A stretch of 64,000 bases of DNA. Source: Magnolia sinica. Its lineage: Eukaryota > Streptophyta > Magnoliopsida > Magnoliales > Magnoliaceae. Made by a program: the position numbers and the translations under genes. Below are positions 34,875 to 48,569 of this stretch, in pieces. Under the pieces are notes generated by a model that saw only the letters and a list, made by a program, of their open reading frames with translations, made no database searches and was not told the DNA's origin. The stretch spans positions 20,310,001-20,374,000 of the forward strand of contig NC_080574.1 in assembly GCF_029962835.1 (NCBI RefSeq), read 5' to 3'. Position 1 is the stretch's first letter, and every line of letters begins with the position of its first letter.

Positions 34875-37800
34875 GCTCTCCCCTCCTAATAGAAATTTCG
34901 TCCTCGAAATTTACACAATCATCGCAACTAGGCAAAACTCAAGAGGGAGAAGAAACATAACATCAGTATATAAAGTCAGAGATAACATACAACATGCAAC
35001 ACAATCAATCATCAAAAAGATGGGGATAACGCTCTCGAATCTCAGCCTCACGCTCCCAAGAAGCCTCCTCAGTAATGGTGACCCCATCGAACCTTCACCA
35101 ACGGAATGACCTTGGTCCGGGAGGACTGCTCCTTCCGATCAAGGATACGATCGGCCGCTCAATATAGGAAGCGTCCTCACGAACCTCTAACGCCGCCAAT
35201 CGATAACAGGAACGATGTCCGACCCACACTTCCTCAACATGGAGATATGAAAACGTTGTGGACGCTAGAATAACCGAGATGGCAAGGCAAGCCGATAGGC
35301 CACGCCGCCACGCGCTCAGTGATCTCAAAAGGTCTTATAAATCTCGGGGCAAGCTTGCCCTTCGCTCCAAATCGCACTACGCCCTTCATGGGCGAGACCT
35401 TGAGATACACATGGTCCCCTACATCAAACTCCAAGGGACGACGCCGACGATCGACAAAACTCTTCTGCCGGCTTTGAGCTGTGCGCATCCTCTGCCTGGT
35501 GATATCAATAGCCTCTGACGTCTCCTGCACAAGCTCGGGACCTAGGAGACGACGCTCTCCAACCTCGGTCCAACAACTAGGTGATCTGCATGGTCTGCCA
35601 TATAGTGCCTCAAACGGAGCCATGCCGATGGTCGCCTAATAGCTGTTATTATATGCGAACTCAGCTAATCGCAGATGCTCATCCCAGCTACCCCCAAAAT
35701 CAATCACGCAGGCCCGAAGCATATCCTCAAGCATCTGGTTGATCCTCTCGGTCTGGCCATCGGTCTGCGGATGGTACGCGGTGCCGAGCTGCAAATCAGA
35801 ACCCACGCTCTCTTGAAGCTCCCCCAAAATCGAGACGTGAACCTCGGGTCTCGGTCGAAATGATCGAGACAGAACGCCATGCACTCTCACAATATCCTCA
35901 ATGAATAATCTCGCAAGCCGGTCCAAAGGCCAAGTCGCACGTATCGCAATAAAATGTGCCGACTTCGTCACAGATTAATGACAACCCGGATGGCGTCATG
36001 ACCGCGCCGAGTCCTCGGCAAGCCCATAATGAAATCGCCGACACGTGCTCCCACTTCCACATCGGGACACTCAACTGCTGCAATAGACAGGGGGTCTCCG
36101 ATGATCGGCCTTGACACGCCGGCACGTGTCACACTCGGCCACAAAGTTGGCGATCCGGCGCTTCATCCCCGCCCAAAAATACTGCGCCTCATGTCGCGGT
36201 ACATCTTCGTCGAGCCGGGATGGATAGAAAATCGCGATCGATGTGCCTCGGTCATAAGATCTCGGCGTAGCTCAGAATATCCGGACACATAATCGGCCTC
36301 TAGCGAAGTCCACCATCCGTACCAATCACCAACTGACGACTCTCGATCTTTGCCCGCTCGGTAATCCTGAACGACTGCCTGCGAGCCTCGATCACCCTTG
36401 CGACAAGAGAGGGTTGAATCGGCAGGCTCGATAACTGCACAATAGAAGACTGCAAGCCAAACTCAAAGTCGTACTCGCTATATCCTCGAGCATCCGCCAC
36501 TCCCGAATCATCATGTGCGCCACTGGGCCTCGTGGCTGACGGCCGAGGGCATCCGCCACCACGTTCGCCTTGCCCGGGTGGTACCGGAGATCGAAATCAT
36601 AGTCCTTCAGAGCTCCATCCAACGCCTTTCTCATATTCAAAAAGACTGTGAGAAGAGGTACTTCAAGCTCTTATGATCGAAAAGAGCTCGAACTTAACCC
36701 CATAGAGATAGTGTCTCCACACCTTCGGTGCGACCGCCGCCAACTCTAAATCATGCGTGGGGTAGTTCACTCATGGACCTTAAGCTAGCGAGACGCGAAG
36801 GCTACAGTCCTGCCGTGGCATCAGGACAGACCCAAACCAATATGCGAGGCATCGGTGAATACAATAAATCCGTCACTCCCGGAGGGAAGAGTGAGGACAG
36901 GAGCGACCCCGACGGTCCTTTAACTCCATAAATGCTCGCTCGCAGCGTCACTCCAAATAAACTCGGCGCCCTTCCGCAACTTGGTCAACGGGGCCGCAAT
37001 ACGAGAGAAGCCCTCAATGAAACGCCGATAGTCGCCTGCTAAACCAACGAAACTACGGATCTCGGACGCGTGCGTGGGCTGGCCGCACTGACGCGCGGCC
37101 GCCACCTGCGAGGGGTCCGCTGCGCCCCCCGCCCTCGGCACCACGTGACCGAGGAACTTCACCTCCTCCCGCCAAAACTCGCACTTCTCCACTTCGCATA
37201 CAACGGGTGTGCGCGGAGGGTCTGCAATGTAACCTCCAAATTCCGCTCATGCTCCTCACGAGTCCTCGAATAAATCGAGAATGTCGTCGATGAAGACTAC
37301 AACAAACCGATCGAGATACGGACGGAAGACCTCGTTCATCAATCGCATGAACATCTGCTGGCGCATTGGTCGGTCAAGAAGGACATGACCAAACTCGAAA
37401 TGACCATAACGCGTCCGAAAATCTTCCGAATGTCCTCCTCTCGGACCCGAATCGGATGTAACCCGAACGCAAGTCAATCTTCGAAAAGAATGTGCACCCT
37501 GCAGCTGATCGAACAAATCATCAATCCTCGGGAGCGGGTACTTGTTCTTGATCGTGACCTTGTTGAGCTCGCGATAATCTACGCAGAGCCTCAACGAGCC
37601 ATCCTTCTTCTTCACGAAGAGTACCGGTGCTCCCCACGGTGAACTGCTCGGACGGATAAAGCCTAACTCGCGCAACTCGTCCAACTGCTTACAGTTCCGC
37701 AACTCCAATGGTGCCATACGATATGGGGCCTTTGAAATAGGCGCGATCGGGCACGAGATCAATCTGAAACTCGGTGAGTCGACGAGGCGGTAATCCCGGA

Positions 37801-39748
37801 ATCTCCTGAAACACATCGGGAAAATCGCAAACCACAGGCAACTGGTCGACGCTCACCGCTATGGGCTCCTCTAAGGCACACGACATCAAACAAGACAACG
37901 GCTCTCCTCTGGGCTCAGCAATGAACTGGAACTGCGGCAAGCCAGGTATACAAAACGTGACTGTCCTTGCGGAGCAATCTAATATGGCGTGATACTCGGC
38001 AAGCCAATCCATGCCCAGGATGACATCGAACTCGGACATAGGCAAAGCAAACAGGTCGGCAGGCAAAAACATATCCCCAACCAGAACGGGGCAAGACAAG
38101 CAAAATCGGCCCAACATCAGTCTTCCCCAAGGGAGTCGACATTGCAAACCCTCATGAGCAGACTCCAACGGAAAACCACAATCGGCAAAAACTCTCGGCC
38201 ACGAAAGAATGCGATGCACCGAATCAAACAACACACGTGCAATGCATGCAGATACGGAAGTATACCCTCCACGACTCCTCCGGATGATCGAGGATCTCGC
38301 CGGCCGCATAGAATCGAGCTCGAGCCGCTGGGAGGTGCCTGTCCCTCTCGAACGTGCTGCGCTGCTGCGCGCCGAGGCGGTCGAAATCGCGCCTCTCGCT
38401 GCTGCGGCCTCGAGGCCGGTGCCGAGTGCCGCCGCCGAGGTGGTCTCGGTGGTGGAGGCTGCTGCGCGCGCGTGGGGGCCTCGCCGCCTGTGGGGGTCTC
38501 TCGCCGCTGTGGTGGTGGAGGCCTGCTGTGGACCTCTCTCTGCTGCTACTTGGGACGAGGACACTCCCACATACGGTGTCTGTCGCACCGCACCTAAAAC
38601 AAGTGCTGATGTGGTCCCGGAGGTGGTGCTTGGGGTGCCGCTGGTGCTCGAAAGGCCGGGCGACCTGTGCGCTCGCGGTGGTCGACCCTGCTGCGTATCA
38701 CTCGAAGAAGCCTGCCTCTTGCGGTCTCTCCTCTGACCGCGATCAGACTGAGAACCGTCCCACTCAGCCTCAAAAATCTGGGCCTTTCGCACCACTTCCT
38801 CAAAGGTAGGGAGCTCATGCCCAATAACACGGCCTCGAAGACCGTAACGCAAGCCGGCCTCGAATCGGCGGGCTCTCCGCTCCTCATCATCCACTAAGTA
38901 AGGTGCAAATCGGGACAGTGCTACAAAACGAGCGGCATACTGAGCCACTGTCATATCGCCCTGCACCAAGGCCTCAAACTCCAACGCTCGCTGACGTCGG
39001 ATGTGATCGGGAAAATACTGTCGGTCAAACCGATCCACAAAATCCTCCCAAGTCCAAACAAAATCAGTGCCCGCTGCTCGAGAGACTGACATCCACCAGT
39101 GCTCAGCCTCACCATGGAGAAGAAATACGGCTAATCGGACTCGCCGCTCGGTCGCGCATCCCATCGTCTCAAATATCTTCTCTACGTCAGCGCGCCATCT
39201 CTCGGCCACGGTCGGGTCTGGCTCACCCTGGAAATGCGGGGGATCGAGGCGTCGGAACTCTCGAAGGAGGGCACTCGAGCGCTCTTGCTCTGCCTGTGCT
39301 GGTGAAATGACTGCCCTGCCCCTGAAGTGCGGCCGTCATAGCCTGCAGCATCTGCTGTAACTGGGAAGCACTCACAGATACGGTCGGCTCCGCACTAGTC
39401 TCTGGTGGAGGAGCTGCGCCCATAGGCTGGGCAGCATGAATCCCTGGCAGATGGGTGGCATCCTCAGGCGGGGCAATAGGGATCTCGGGTGGTGGGGCAG
39501 GAATCGTAGGTGGTAGTGCGGGAGCCGCAGGTGGTGGAGCGGGAGTCGATCGGGTCACTCTCCTGCGCGCCATGTCCTACAGGAAAGAGCGAAGGTGCCT
39601 ATCAACTTTGAAAACTCTCGGAGGCACACTCGTTAAGGGTCGGTAATAAAAGATCGCTAGGCTATCCGAACTTAGGACTTAAATCATTCATAGCAGACAT
39701 GTAATGTTGTTTTTGGTTATTCCCGAGTTATGCTCTGATACCAACTTC
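34875..39748 (-). mobile_element. Ty3/Gypsy fossil, chromovirus (Tekay/Del-like), internal region
   Basis: On the minus strand the order is gag (about 39573-38600), protease (about 38200-37900), reverse transcriptase and RNase H (about 37816-36390), integrase (about 36390-35230) with the GRPCRSP and KVSPMKGVVRFG segments. That order and those segments are typical of chromoviruses. A TGGTATCAGAGC primer site complementary to initiator tRNA-Met abuts the right-hand LTR. The element is broken, with several interruptions, and is a fossil. The high similarity of its LTRs points to a recent insertion. Confidence 0.9.
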
Positions 39749-41734
39749 TGTCACGCCCCAAACTCGGGAACCGGGCTCACAAAATTCCCGATCGCCGAAT
39801 CTGGCGCGACCTCCGTAGAACCCCATTCTCGGCGCCCATTCGCCAGGTTCCGATCCTGGGATGCTACAAGGAGGATTTTTAACATCAGTTTGATTCGTAA
39901 TAAGCATAACCAAAGGCATAACCCACAAACAACAACCAAAAACTCCATCACATTTCCACTATAATAAAAAACTTTACAAGTACAATGAGCATAAGGGAAA
40001 TACAATGAATATAGACCAAAACTCCAAAAGAAGATCAGCCACGCGTCCAAGCCTCAGCGCTGCTGCGATCCAACGTCACCTGCACGCAACGGTCGTGCAT
40101 AAGCTTATAGAAAGCTTAGAGGGTGGTGAAAGTGTATGCTCAAGGTGATAATGTAGTCATGTATCAGAGTAATGCGGAACATGCTGATGAATGCTAAGAA
40201 TCCCATTAGCCGTACCAAGGCCATGCGGTGCAAGGAATGATGTCGGCCATACCAAGGCCATGCAATGCAAAATGCAAGTCAAGCATACAAATCCTCATCT
40301 AAGTCCACATGTCAATACGGCTCAAATCTGGAATATCACCGGGGTCTAGTACACTCCAAGCCAGATTGCCGCCCCATCGCGCGCAATAAGGTGAGTGGAA
40401 AAGACCTCACTATCCGCCTGCCAATATCGGGCTCGGCTCGTCAATAGCGGACCCACTCCTCGAGCTGGTCAGACTCAAGCATTGCCCCTACTCTCGGGCG
40501 GGTAAGGCCGCACCCCTGCCAACCGACCACGACACAGTGGAAAGCGCAACCGTCTGGTAATCGGCACCCAGCGCTCATGCACCCACTCGGTCTAGACGTT
40601 GGAGCAACCTCCTGGTACCATAAGGGTTTAGGGACTTTCACTCAGGGATATCTATCGCACCCCATGTAGAACAGTATTTCCGGTATCCAATCCTGCCAAC
40701 CACGTTAAGTCTGTGGGGCCACGGCCCGATGTCGCTAGGGCGTACAAGAACTATACCACACAATGCGAATGCATGAATCACACTATTCGGTCATGCAGAA
40801 TCTCGCGCATATCGTGCGCTCATGTAGGGCAACACCCCCTGCACGAGCTCCTAAACAATCGCCCGAAGGCCATGCTATGATCATCATTTCTCATATCAAG
40901 CATACGTATGATGCATATGATCATGAATCATGGAATTAAATATGTTATATGGGGTGGATGATGTTCATAATGAAGATGGGCCTAGACGGCCTACACACTA
41001 CACATATGGGAAGATGGGCCTAGACGGCCTATACACTACACATATGGGCCTAACAGTGGACCCAAGGGAAAGTCATAATGCGGACATTTAACCACACTAC
41101 ACTTACAATGTGGACGTCAAACCAACATTGCTCCCAAGGCACGACCGTCGAAAAATATCCTTTCATAAGCTATTTTGGGATCACACATTGCAATGGACCT
41201 TAGGTACATCCATTGGGCCCTTAAATACATCAAATTAGCCAAGTCATATGGGCCTTATATTCATTAAGTGAGCCACACCAATGGGCCTTATGTACATTGC
41301 AATGGGCTATAACCCGGGGGCTTCAGAACCTATCAAATAGGCCTAAGCTTATGGGCCTTACACGTGTCAAATGGGCCTCGACAGTTGGGCTCCATATGTA
41401 CATCAAATGGGTCTACTCACCTGGGCCTTATATGTATCAAATGGGCCTCACCAATTGGGCCCCATGTGCACATCAAATGGGCCTCAACTCATTGGCCCCA
41501 TTACATCAAATGGGCCTCGACCCATGGGCCCCTAATACATTGAATGGGCCTCGACCCATGGGCCTTTTATATACATCAAAGTGGGCCTCAACCATGGGTC
41601 ACAAGTACTGAGGTGGGCCTCAATCACGGGCCTCAACATTAGTAAAAAAAATATATACATATAATGTAGTATATAATATGTATATAGTATATAATATATA
41701 TACATAATACATGTATATAATATTATATGAAATA

Positions 41735-41771
<37 letters not shown>

Positions 41772-43871
41772 ATATATATATACACACACACGCACACATC
41801 ACAGTGGGCCCACACACTCATCACAGTGGGCCCACACACATCACAGTGGCTGTGGCTCCACGTCCACCGTCCAGGCGGACGGTGGGAGTGAAACACATAC
41901 ATCAATGTGGGCTCCATGTGGGGCCCACCATAGTGTTTATATCCCATCCGGACCGTTGATAAGGTCCAGCAGACCTAGATGAAGGGTGAAAATAATTTTC
42001 ACCCTGATCCAAAACTTCTGTGGGCCCCAAAAGGATTTCAAAGGTAGGGGTTAAATCCCGCTGTTTCATACGGTGTGGGCCACCTGAGCCTTGGATCGAG
42101 CTGATTTTTGGGGTGGGCCCACGTCAGGTAGGGGCCCACCATATGAACGGTTTAGATAGCCTATAAACATCAAGGTGGGGCCCAGCTGGCCCGTCTTGGT
42201 GGTCAGCGCGCACCCGCCCTGCATGCGCAGGCGCCTTTCTTGACGCCAGAAAGCGGCTCGTGTTCTTTTGTTTTTTTTTTTTTTGATTTTTGTTTTTCCA
42301 TGGATTTTGCAGGTGGGGTCCACCTCTTGCAGATCTGCTCCGTCCAAAGACTCCCCATGCTTCGCGACAGTCAAAACAAGCCCAATATTGGGCCTGTTTC
42401 AGCGTATAGAAGTGTTAGGAAAGGTTTCAATGGTGCAAACCCCCTTTTGCCACGGTATGGCCCGCCTGGAAGTCTGATCGGTCCTATCTTAGGCCTCAAC
42501 GCCTAAAAAGAGCTTGGGAAGGGAATGGATGGTGTGGATCTAATACATACATCAAGGTGGGGCCTACACAAGTGGACCACCCCAAGGCTTGGGACAAAAG
42601 ATGATATTTGTGTTTTCCCATTTAAACATCCAGCGTCCAGGGACGCTGGACGGTCTTGCAATTTGAGGTGGGCCTGTTCAGGTGGGCCACCACTGATGAA
42701 TGGTGTGGGTAGTACACATATAAGGTGGGCCCCACTTAAATAAAATACCTACTACATGGTGGGGTCCATTCGAGCGGGCCACACAACCTTACCATCATAC
42801 AATAAAATAAAATAAATAAAAAGACATAAAATAAAAAGGGAGAGATAGAGAGTGAGACCGTGTGATGGAGGGACCCCGACACTATGGGCCCTCCCTTGCA
42901 CTAAATCATACATCAAGCGGGTCCCATTACATGTGGATCCATAGAATTGAAATCCTACGGTGGAGATCCTTTCTCCACTAAAATAAATGGTCTAGATGAC
43001 CCTAAATGTGCAAGAAAGTAAACATCATGATGGGGTCCATGGAGAATGGCCCCATCATGGAACGATCATGATGATCAAAGTGGGCCATCGGCCACATCTT
43101 AGGATCCAAAGTGAGATCCAAACCATTGATCGGTTGGCCTCACTTGGTCCATCTTAAAAACATCAAAAACTATCCTATCCAAACACCCACCGCTTGATCT
43201 TCTTGCTCCCTTGGCTTCCTTAGCTCCTTGTACTACCCTTTGATGGAGGAAGATGGGAAATGGATGGTTGAGATGAGAGATGAAGGGGTGGGAAAGGTGG
43301 ACCTCACAAAGGAAGTTTTCTCACCATGGGAGACTCATGGTGCTCTCTCTTGGATTTGGATTTTTTTTTGAAAAAAAAGAATAAGAGAGATAGTTGTAAA
43401 GGGAGGGAGAGAGAGAGAAAGAGATGGGTGATGGAGTGATGGGGGATGGTTTGGGTTGAAAATTGTGAAAAGGTGTATGGTTGTTGTTGAAATTTGGAAA
43501 AGAGGAGTGGTGAGGTGGAAAGAATGGTGGACTTTTGAAAAAGGTGGGGATGGGTTGATGTACTTAGGGTATGGGATGCTTTAATGGTTGATTGATGGGA
43601 CTAATAGTAGAGATTCCCTCGAAATCCGCAACGCGCGGTGTTTCTTCGGAATAAACGCTGATCGGCATCTTCTAGCCTGGGTATCGGTTCGGTGCGCAAG
43701 TCACGGCGTTGGAACCGCGGCGACGACGCGGTCGCTATGATATAACTTTCAGACCAAGCCGACGTCGGTGCGCAGGACCTGGCTTATGATCGTGCGCAAA
43801 CACCGAATACGGTGCGAAGGTTGCCGGAATTTGACCGGAAGGACCGCGGAAGCTAATGAAATGGTACGGAT
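39749..43871 (-). repeat. Gypsy LTR, right copy (5' LTR in element sense)
   Basis: Begins TGTCACGCCCC on the plus strand, next to the primer-binding site. It carries the same internal repeats as the left copy: the tandem TGGGCC block at about 41190-41640, a shorter (AT)n run at about 41741-41784, and the GTGGGCCC-family insert at about 41810-42780. Confidence 0.85.
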
Positions 43872-43965
43872 TCGTTGACTTGGGTGGGCCACACCACATA
43901 CAACAGTTGGGAGGGGTTACCCTCCCATTAAAACATTCATAATCATTTATTGGGCCCACCGAGAT
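43872..43965 (+). repeat. Flank duplication, right copy (94 bp)
   Basis: Direct copy of 30689-30785. It continues into unique TIR-element sequence ('gtggttcgcaaatccagcc'), showing where the element resumes after the Gypsy insertion. Confidence 0.9.
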
Positions 43966-44277
43966 GTGGTTCGCAAATCCAGCCCATCTATTGTTTGTGT
44001 CCCACTTAGATGAGGGGTTAGACCAAGTTTTAGGCTCATCCAAGACTTAGGTGGACCCTGCTAAGTGATTTTATATCTTTTAGGCATGCCTTCACATGGT
44101 TTTGATGGTATGACCCACCTGAGTTCCATATACGGCTAAAATTTGGCATATCCCATAACTTAAAGGGGACCCATTGCACGATGTTGATGTTCGACACACA
44201 TCACAGTGGGGCCCACACAGCTCGACTGCATGGGAAGTTCTCATGAAGTCAACTTTACATTATCATTTTCCATGTGT

Positions 44278-47200
44278 GTGTGTGTGGTGATAGATATATA
44301 ACTAGAATTTATTCGGATTTCTAATGTGACAGGATTCGAATACCTGATAAGTCATATAGCATACGTCTTTCGTAAACCCAGATTATAGCATGTGAAGGCC
44401 TATATCCAAAGTTTATCCAGATCCAATAAAACCCATAACTAGGACTTTCATACTCGAACCTTGCGAAGAGGTTGAAAAGAGAGGTTAATGATTTTAGGTA
44501 CTTGATTGATATGGGCAATAGCGTCTGAAGGCCCAGATTCGAAGTCTATCCAAATCCAGTAAAACTCATAACTAAGACCTCCACACTCGAATCTCATGGA
44601 GAGGTTTAAAAGAAAAGCTAATAATTATGTTTTTACCATTCATAACCCTTCATGCAACATACTCGTATCCTCGGACACTAAGCCCTAGGGGGTATATACT
44701 TGGTTTGCAATAACCAGGTATGGTTTTGGGTTGTATACTAACTTTCACAAGATTGATAAAATGGTTCGATTGAGCACTATTTTATATTCATCACTAGTTA
44801 AAATAAAGGCTCCATAATTCATGTTAGGCTAGAATCCATAGAATTGCCTTGAGATTGAAAAAATTGAAGAATTCTTAACTCGACTAACTCCTGACTTGAT
44901 TTATACTATGAATTCTGTGTAAGAGCGTCGGTTACAAAAAAGGAAGAGGTTAGACACCTTTTTAACACCCGTGTGAAACGTGGTATTTAAGGAATTTTCA
45001 GTAAAATACTAAGATTTAAATATCCAAACTATAAAAGATAAACTAAAAATGAAATTGGAATGGTAGAAAATTGGTTTTCTGATAAAAGTACGGAAAAGAA
45101 AAAAAAACATAGTTTTCGATTACTCCTTTATGTTAAGTATTCTAATACACAAGATCCTTAAGAGAGGCAACTGTAGAGTATACTTTATGTGAAGTCAAAT
45201 AGAGTCTATTACCTTAGGTGTTCAAAGAAGTGAAGTTAGAATATACAGACTGGAAACGGATATATCGAGAATACAACGTTGGCTTTGAAGTTAAAATATA
45301 ATATAAGAGATTGAAAGACTAAAAGCAATCGAGAGAACATGGAGTTAGAGTTTCTGTCTCCATTTAAAAATCACAGACAAGCACCCCCTCTGTCCTCTTG
45401 GCTCTCTTTGTCCTCAAGTTGTGAGGGTGAAACCCTCTTTTATAGGCATTTGAGATGAGGACATGTAAGGCTGAATGGATAAGATCGAGCAAGCTCGAGA
45501 CTTCAGCATCAATGTTAGACTCGAGCAAACTGAACCACTGCTGTAGAGATATGAGCAAGCAAGCCTTAGATGGAGCCTGTGCGAACCTACTGAAGAGATA
45601 AGAACAATCGAGCTTGAGACGGAGTGCCCATCACATGAAATAGTGTTCAAATCCACAAAAAGCCCATAGCCGGCGCTGACAGCACTGGTTTTATGCAAAA
45701 ATCTAGCACTCAACAAAGCCGACACCCATCCTCATGTGTTGGGCCAATTCTGTCTCAATTGGTACCGTTGGTTGCCTTCTTATGGCAATTTTAGCCATGT
45801 GTACCCTCTTAGATCGAGGACCACCAAAATTAGAAAGTCATGTAGTTGTGTTTTGATTAGTGGGGTGTCTACAGATGCCCTTCCTCAGTAGAGGTTGGGA
45901 TACAATTGAATGTTAAAGCAAGCGGACACCCCATCTGACATAGATGAAGAGGCATTGGTTCCTCTACTTTCCAGTGTTGTGATCGAGGAGCTTTCCTAGT
46001 TAAAAGCTTAACTCAAACAATTTATAAGGGTGGAAAAAATGTTGCAATATCTGATTGCAACCCTTTCACATCATTGATCGGTGTGTGCATCAAAGAAATC
46101 TAATGGGTTGGATGTTTGAGTGGTTAAAGTGTCTGCTCGTGTGGCCTAACGAGGATAACACACACTGGATTCGGAAATAGTAGTTTTTTACGCTGCACGA
46201 TCCCCTAGGATCGCTTACAAACATATTATTTATAATGTGTAGTTGCTTGGGCGTTTTGTAGTTTTACGGATCTCCTATATTACAATGCAATAATTTTGCA
46301 TATGTTTTGGACCAGAGTTGTCTGGATTATATTTTTAGCAACTTGAGTTTTATATTTTATCACTATGGTTTGTAAAAGATTCTTTTCACAGGTTAGAGTG
46401 TGATTACGCTAACCCAGGTATCAAAACAAAGTATTCTGGATTTATCAATTTCTTGTGATGATCGGCCTGATGTTGTGAGGTCAGGTAGATCATCTTTTTT
46501 TTTTTTTTAATTATTATTTTAGAATTTTTTGTTGAGCAAGCATGCCTGCCTTCTAGTGTTCACATGGATGTTGCGCTTCCAAGGTTTCGTCTTGTGGTAT
46601 GGATTGGGATAGATTTGATCCATCATACGACATTCAATAGGTTTCGATCAGAACTTTGGGCGGTTAAGATATGAGGTGATCGATATGTGTTGATCTGATC
46701 CGTCATACTGCGTCTAATGGCCTCGATTAGACTATTAGACGGTCTAGATAAAAAATATGATAAAATGGAATGAACTTGATTTATCACTCTGCATCAAAAA
46801 GTTCTTTTAAAAAAAAAATTATACAGTAGGAATCCGAGCTCGATCAATGTGGATGATGCATACCCAATATGTCATACAACTTTCAATGACCTCGATTAAA
46901 GCTCTAAATGGTTGAGATTAGATAATGTGTATGCAATGGAGTGGGGCCGATTTGCCAACCGATGTACAAAGGGTTTTCGATTGGAGTTTTGGACATTAGA
47001 ATCAGGGTTCCTCTTAATTAATTGTGCAAATTAAAATGGAATAGATGCAAATAGAATGCAATGGAATGTATCTAATTCATAATCCAACGTTCAAAGGGCT
47101 CCAAGTGGATGCATGACGGTCAAGACCAAGAATCCATCAGGAAATGGAAAAATGGATGAAATGAAATGCATGATATGTGTGAATGCATGATGTGTAATTG

Positions 47201-48440
47201 ATATGCAAATCCGATAAGTCGCATAACATCATAATGCCTCGGTTAAAGCATTTGAGGGTCAATATCATAAGTTTTGTTGATCGATGTGTGGATTAGATCC
47301 GTCATACAATGTCAAAATGCCTCGATCAAAGTATTTGACGGCCAAAATTGGATATTTTTGTTGATCGATGTGCAGATTCAATCCATTATATAGTGTTAGA
47401 ATGCCTCGATTAGAGCATTTGACGATCAAGATCAAATATGTGTTATTTCGTCTATGTGAATGGAAACAAAATGTGGTTATTAGTGCGTAAGTTCATGTAC
47501 AAGTGTGCTGTGCGGTAGACTCGTAAGTATTTTTTTCACAGCAGTTACAAAACAATTTACGCTCTATGAGATTGGTTTATTGCATGCTCTCTTCTTGTGT
47601 TTTTCTATTTTTGATTTTTTTAAAAATATATATATAATTACAACAAAGCGAAGTGTAATATGTACAACTAGAAATGTAAATGAGACTAATATATACTGAA
47701 ACGAAGGATGCTCGTAAGAAAGTAAAGAGACCGGTTTACACTAGAATGCAGGATGTAATCAAGAAAGTAAAAGTATTAGTATTCACTAGAGAGCTGGAAA
47801 GTAAATGGACCAGTATGGAACTGAAATGTTGGATGATTGCTAGAAAGTAAATGGACCAGTATAGAACTGGAGTGCAATAATGTTAGTAAATACTGGAAGT
47901 TAAAAGAATCTCCTAAAAGTTTACAGCCTAGTGTTTTTAAGTCGGGACATGGCTAATAGTCTGGTCCTCGGCAAAGTCGTCATTATGTGAAAACCCCCCC
48001 AGGTTGCCCACTAGGTGTCTGGGTTGAACCGTCTGATGGCTGCATGAGTCAAACAATGAATATAATATATGTGTGTGTCTGTGTGTGCAGTGATAGATAT
48101 GAGACTATAATTTATTCATATTTCTAATGTGTTAGGATCCAGATACCCGGCAAGTCACAGAGCATACGTATTTCATAAACTTAAAATGTTGTATGCTCAG
48201 TTGATACGACCAATAGCATGTGAAGGCCCTGATTCGAAGTCTATCCAAATCTAATGAAACTCATAGCTAAGACCTCCATACCCGAATCTTGCGGTGGGGT
48301 TAAGAAGAGATGTTCATGATTTTAGGTGCATGGTTGATATGGGCAGTAGCATATGAAGGACCAAATTCGAAGTCTATCCAAATCCAGTAAAACACATAGC
48401 TAAGACCTTGATACCTGAACCTCGTGAAGGGGTTAAGAAG
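44278..48440. mobile_element. LTR-element-like relic (uncertain)
   Basis: A direct repeat starts with 'gtgatagatat' at about 44285 and again at about 48085. Both copies continue with 'aatttattc', a 'gcatacgt' motif, 'gcatgtgaaggcc' and 'gaagtctatccaaatcca'. The left repeat may run to 'ggggtgtctaca' near 45873, an LTR-end-like sequence. No polymerase remains between them. If this is an LTR fossil it is old and heavily decayed; a non-LTR origin is not excluded. Confidence 0.4.
46600..47440 (+). repeat. Degenerate tandem repeat, units of about 90-130 bp
   Basis: Successive units contain 'atgcctcgattaaagcattt', then 'gacggtcaagat', then 'ttgatcgatgtgtggatt' and 'gatccgtcatac', with variations. 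At least six recognisable units occur. No coding meaning; the repeat lies inside the relic at 44278-48440. Confidence 0.6.
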
Positions 48441-48569
48441 AGCACCAGATCCGCCTTTCCTGTCTTTTAATCCAAGTTATGATTAGAGTCCATCTTGAGA
48501 CCATCAGCCAGTGATACTCCACCTTCCCCATCTTTCAATCCAAGTTACAATCAAAGTATATCTAAGGAC

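Larger units (their letters stand above)
30551..44264. mobile_element. TIR element split by a Gypsy fossil
   Basis: The left arm (about 30551-30640) contains 'aacttttcatgaggtcaag' followed by 'ttgcgtgggccccaccatga'. Its inverse lies at about 44190-44264, ending 'gaagttctcatgaagtcaac'. The arms match over roughly 75-100 bp with scattered changes. The interior continues from 30640-30785 on the left to 43872-44190 on the right, so a 13.1-kb Gypsy element sits inside a host element of about 0.6 kb. It belongs to the GTGGGCCC-bearing group but has its own arm sequence. Confidence 0.75.

Noticed and set aside
34573-35109. A 178-codon open frame on the plus strand
   Set aside because: It crosses from the Gypsy LTR into the antisense of its internal region and is a shadow.
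45414-45725. A 103-codon frame on the minus strand
   Set aside because: It lies in the LTR-like relic, resembles no known protein and has no splice or promoter support.
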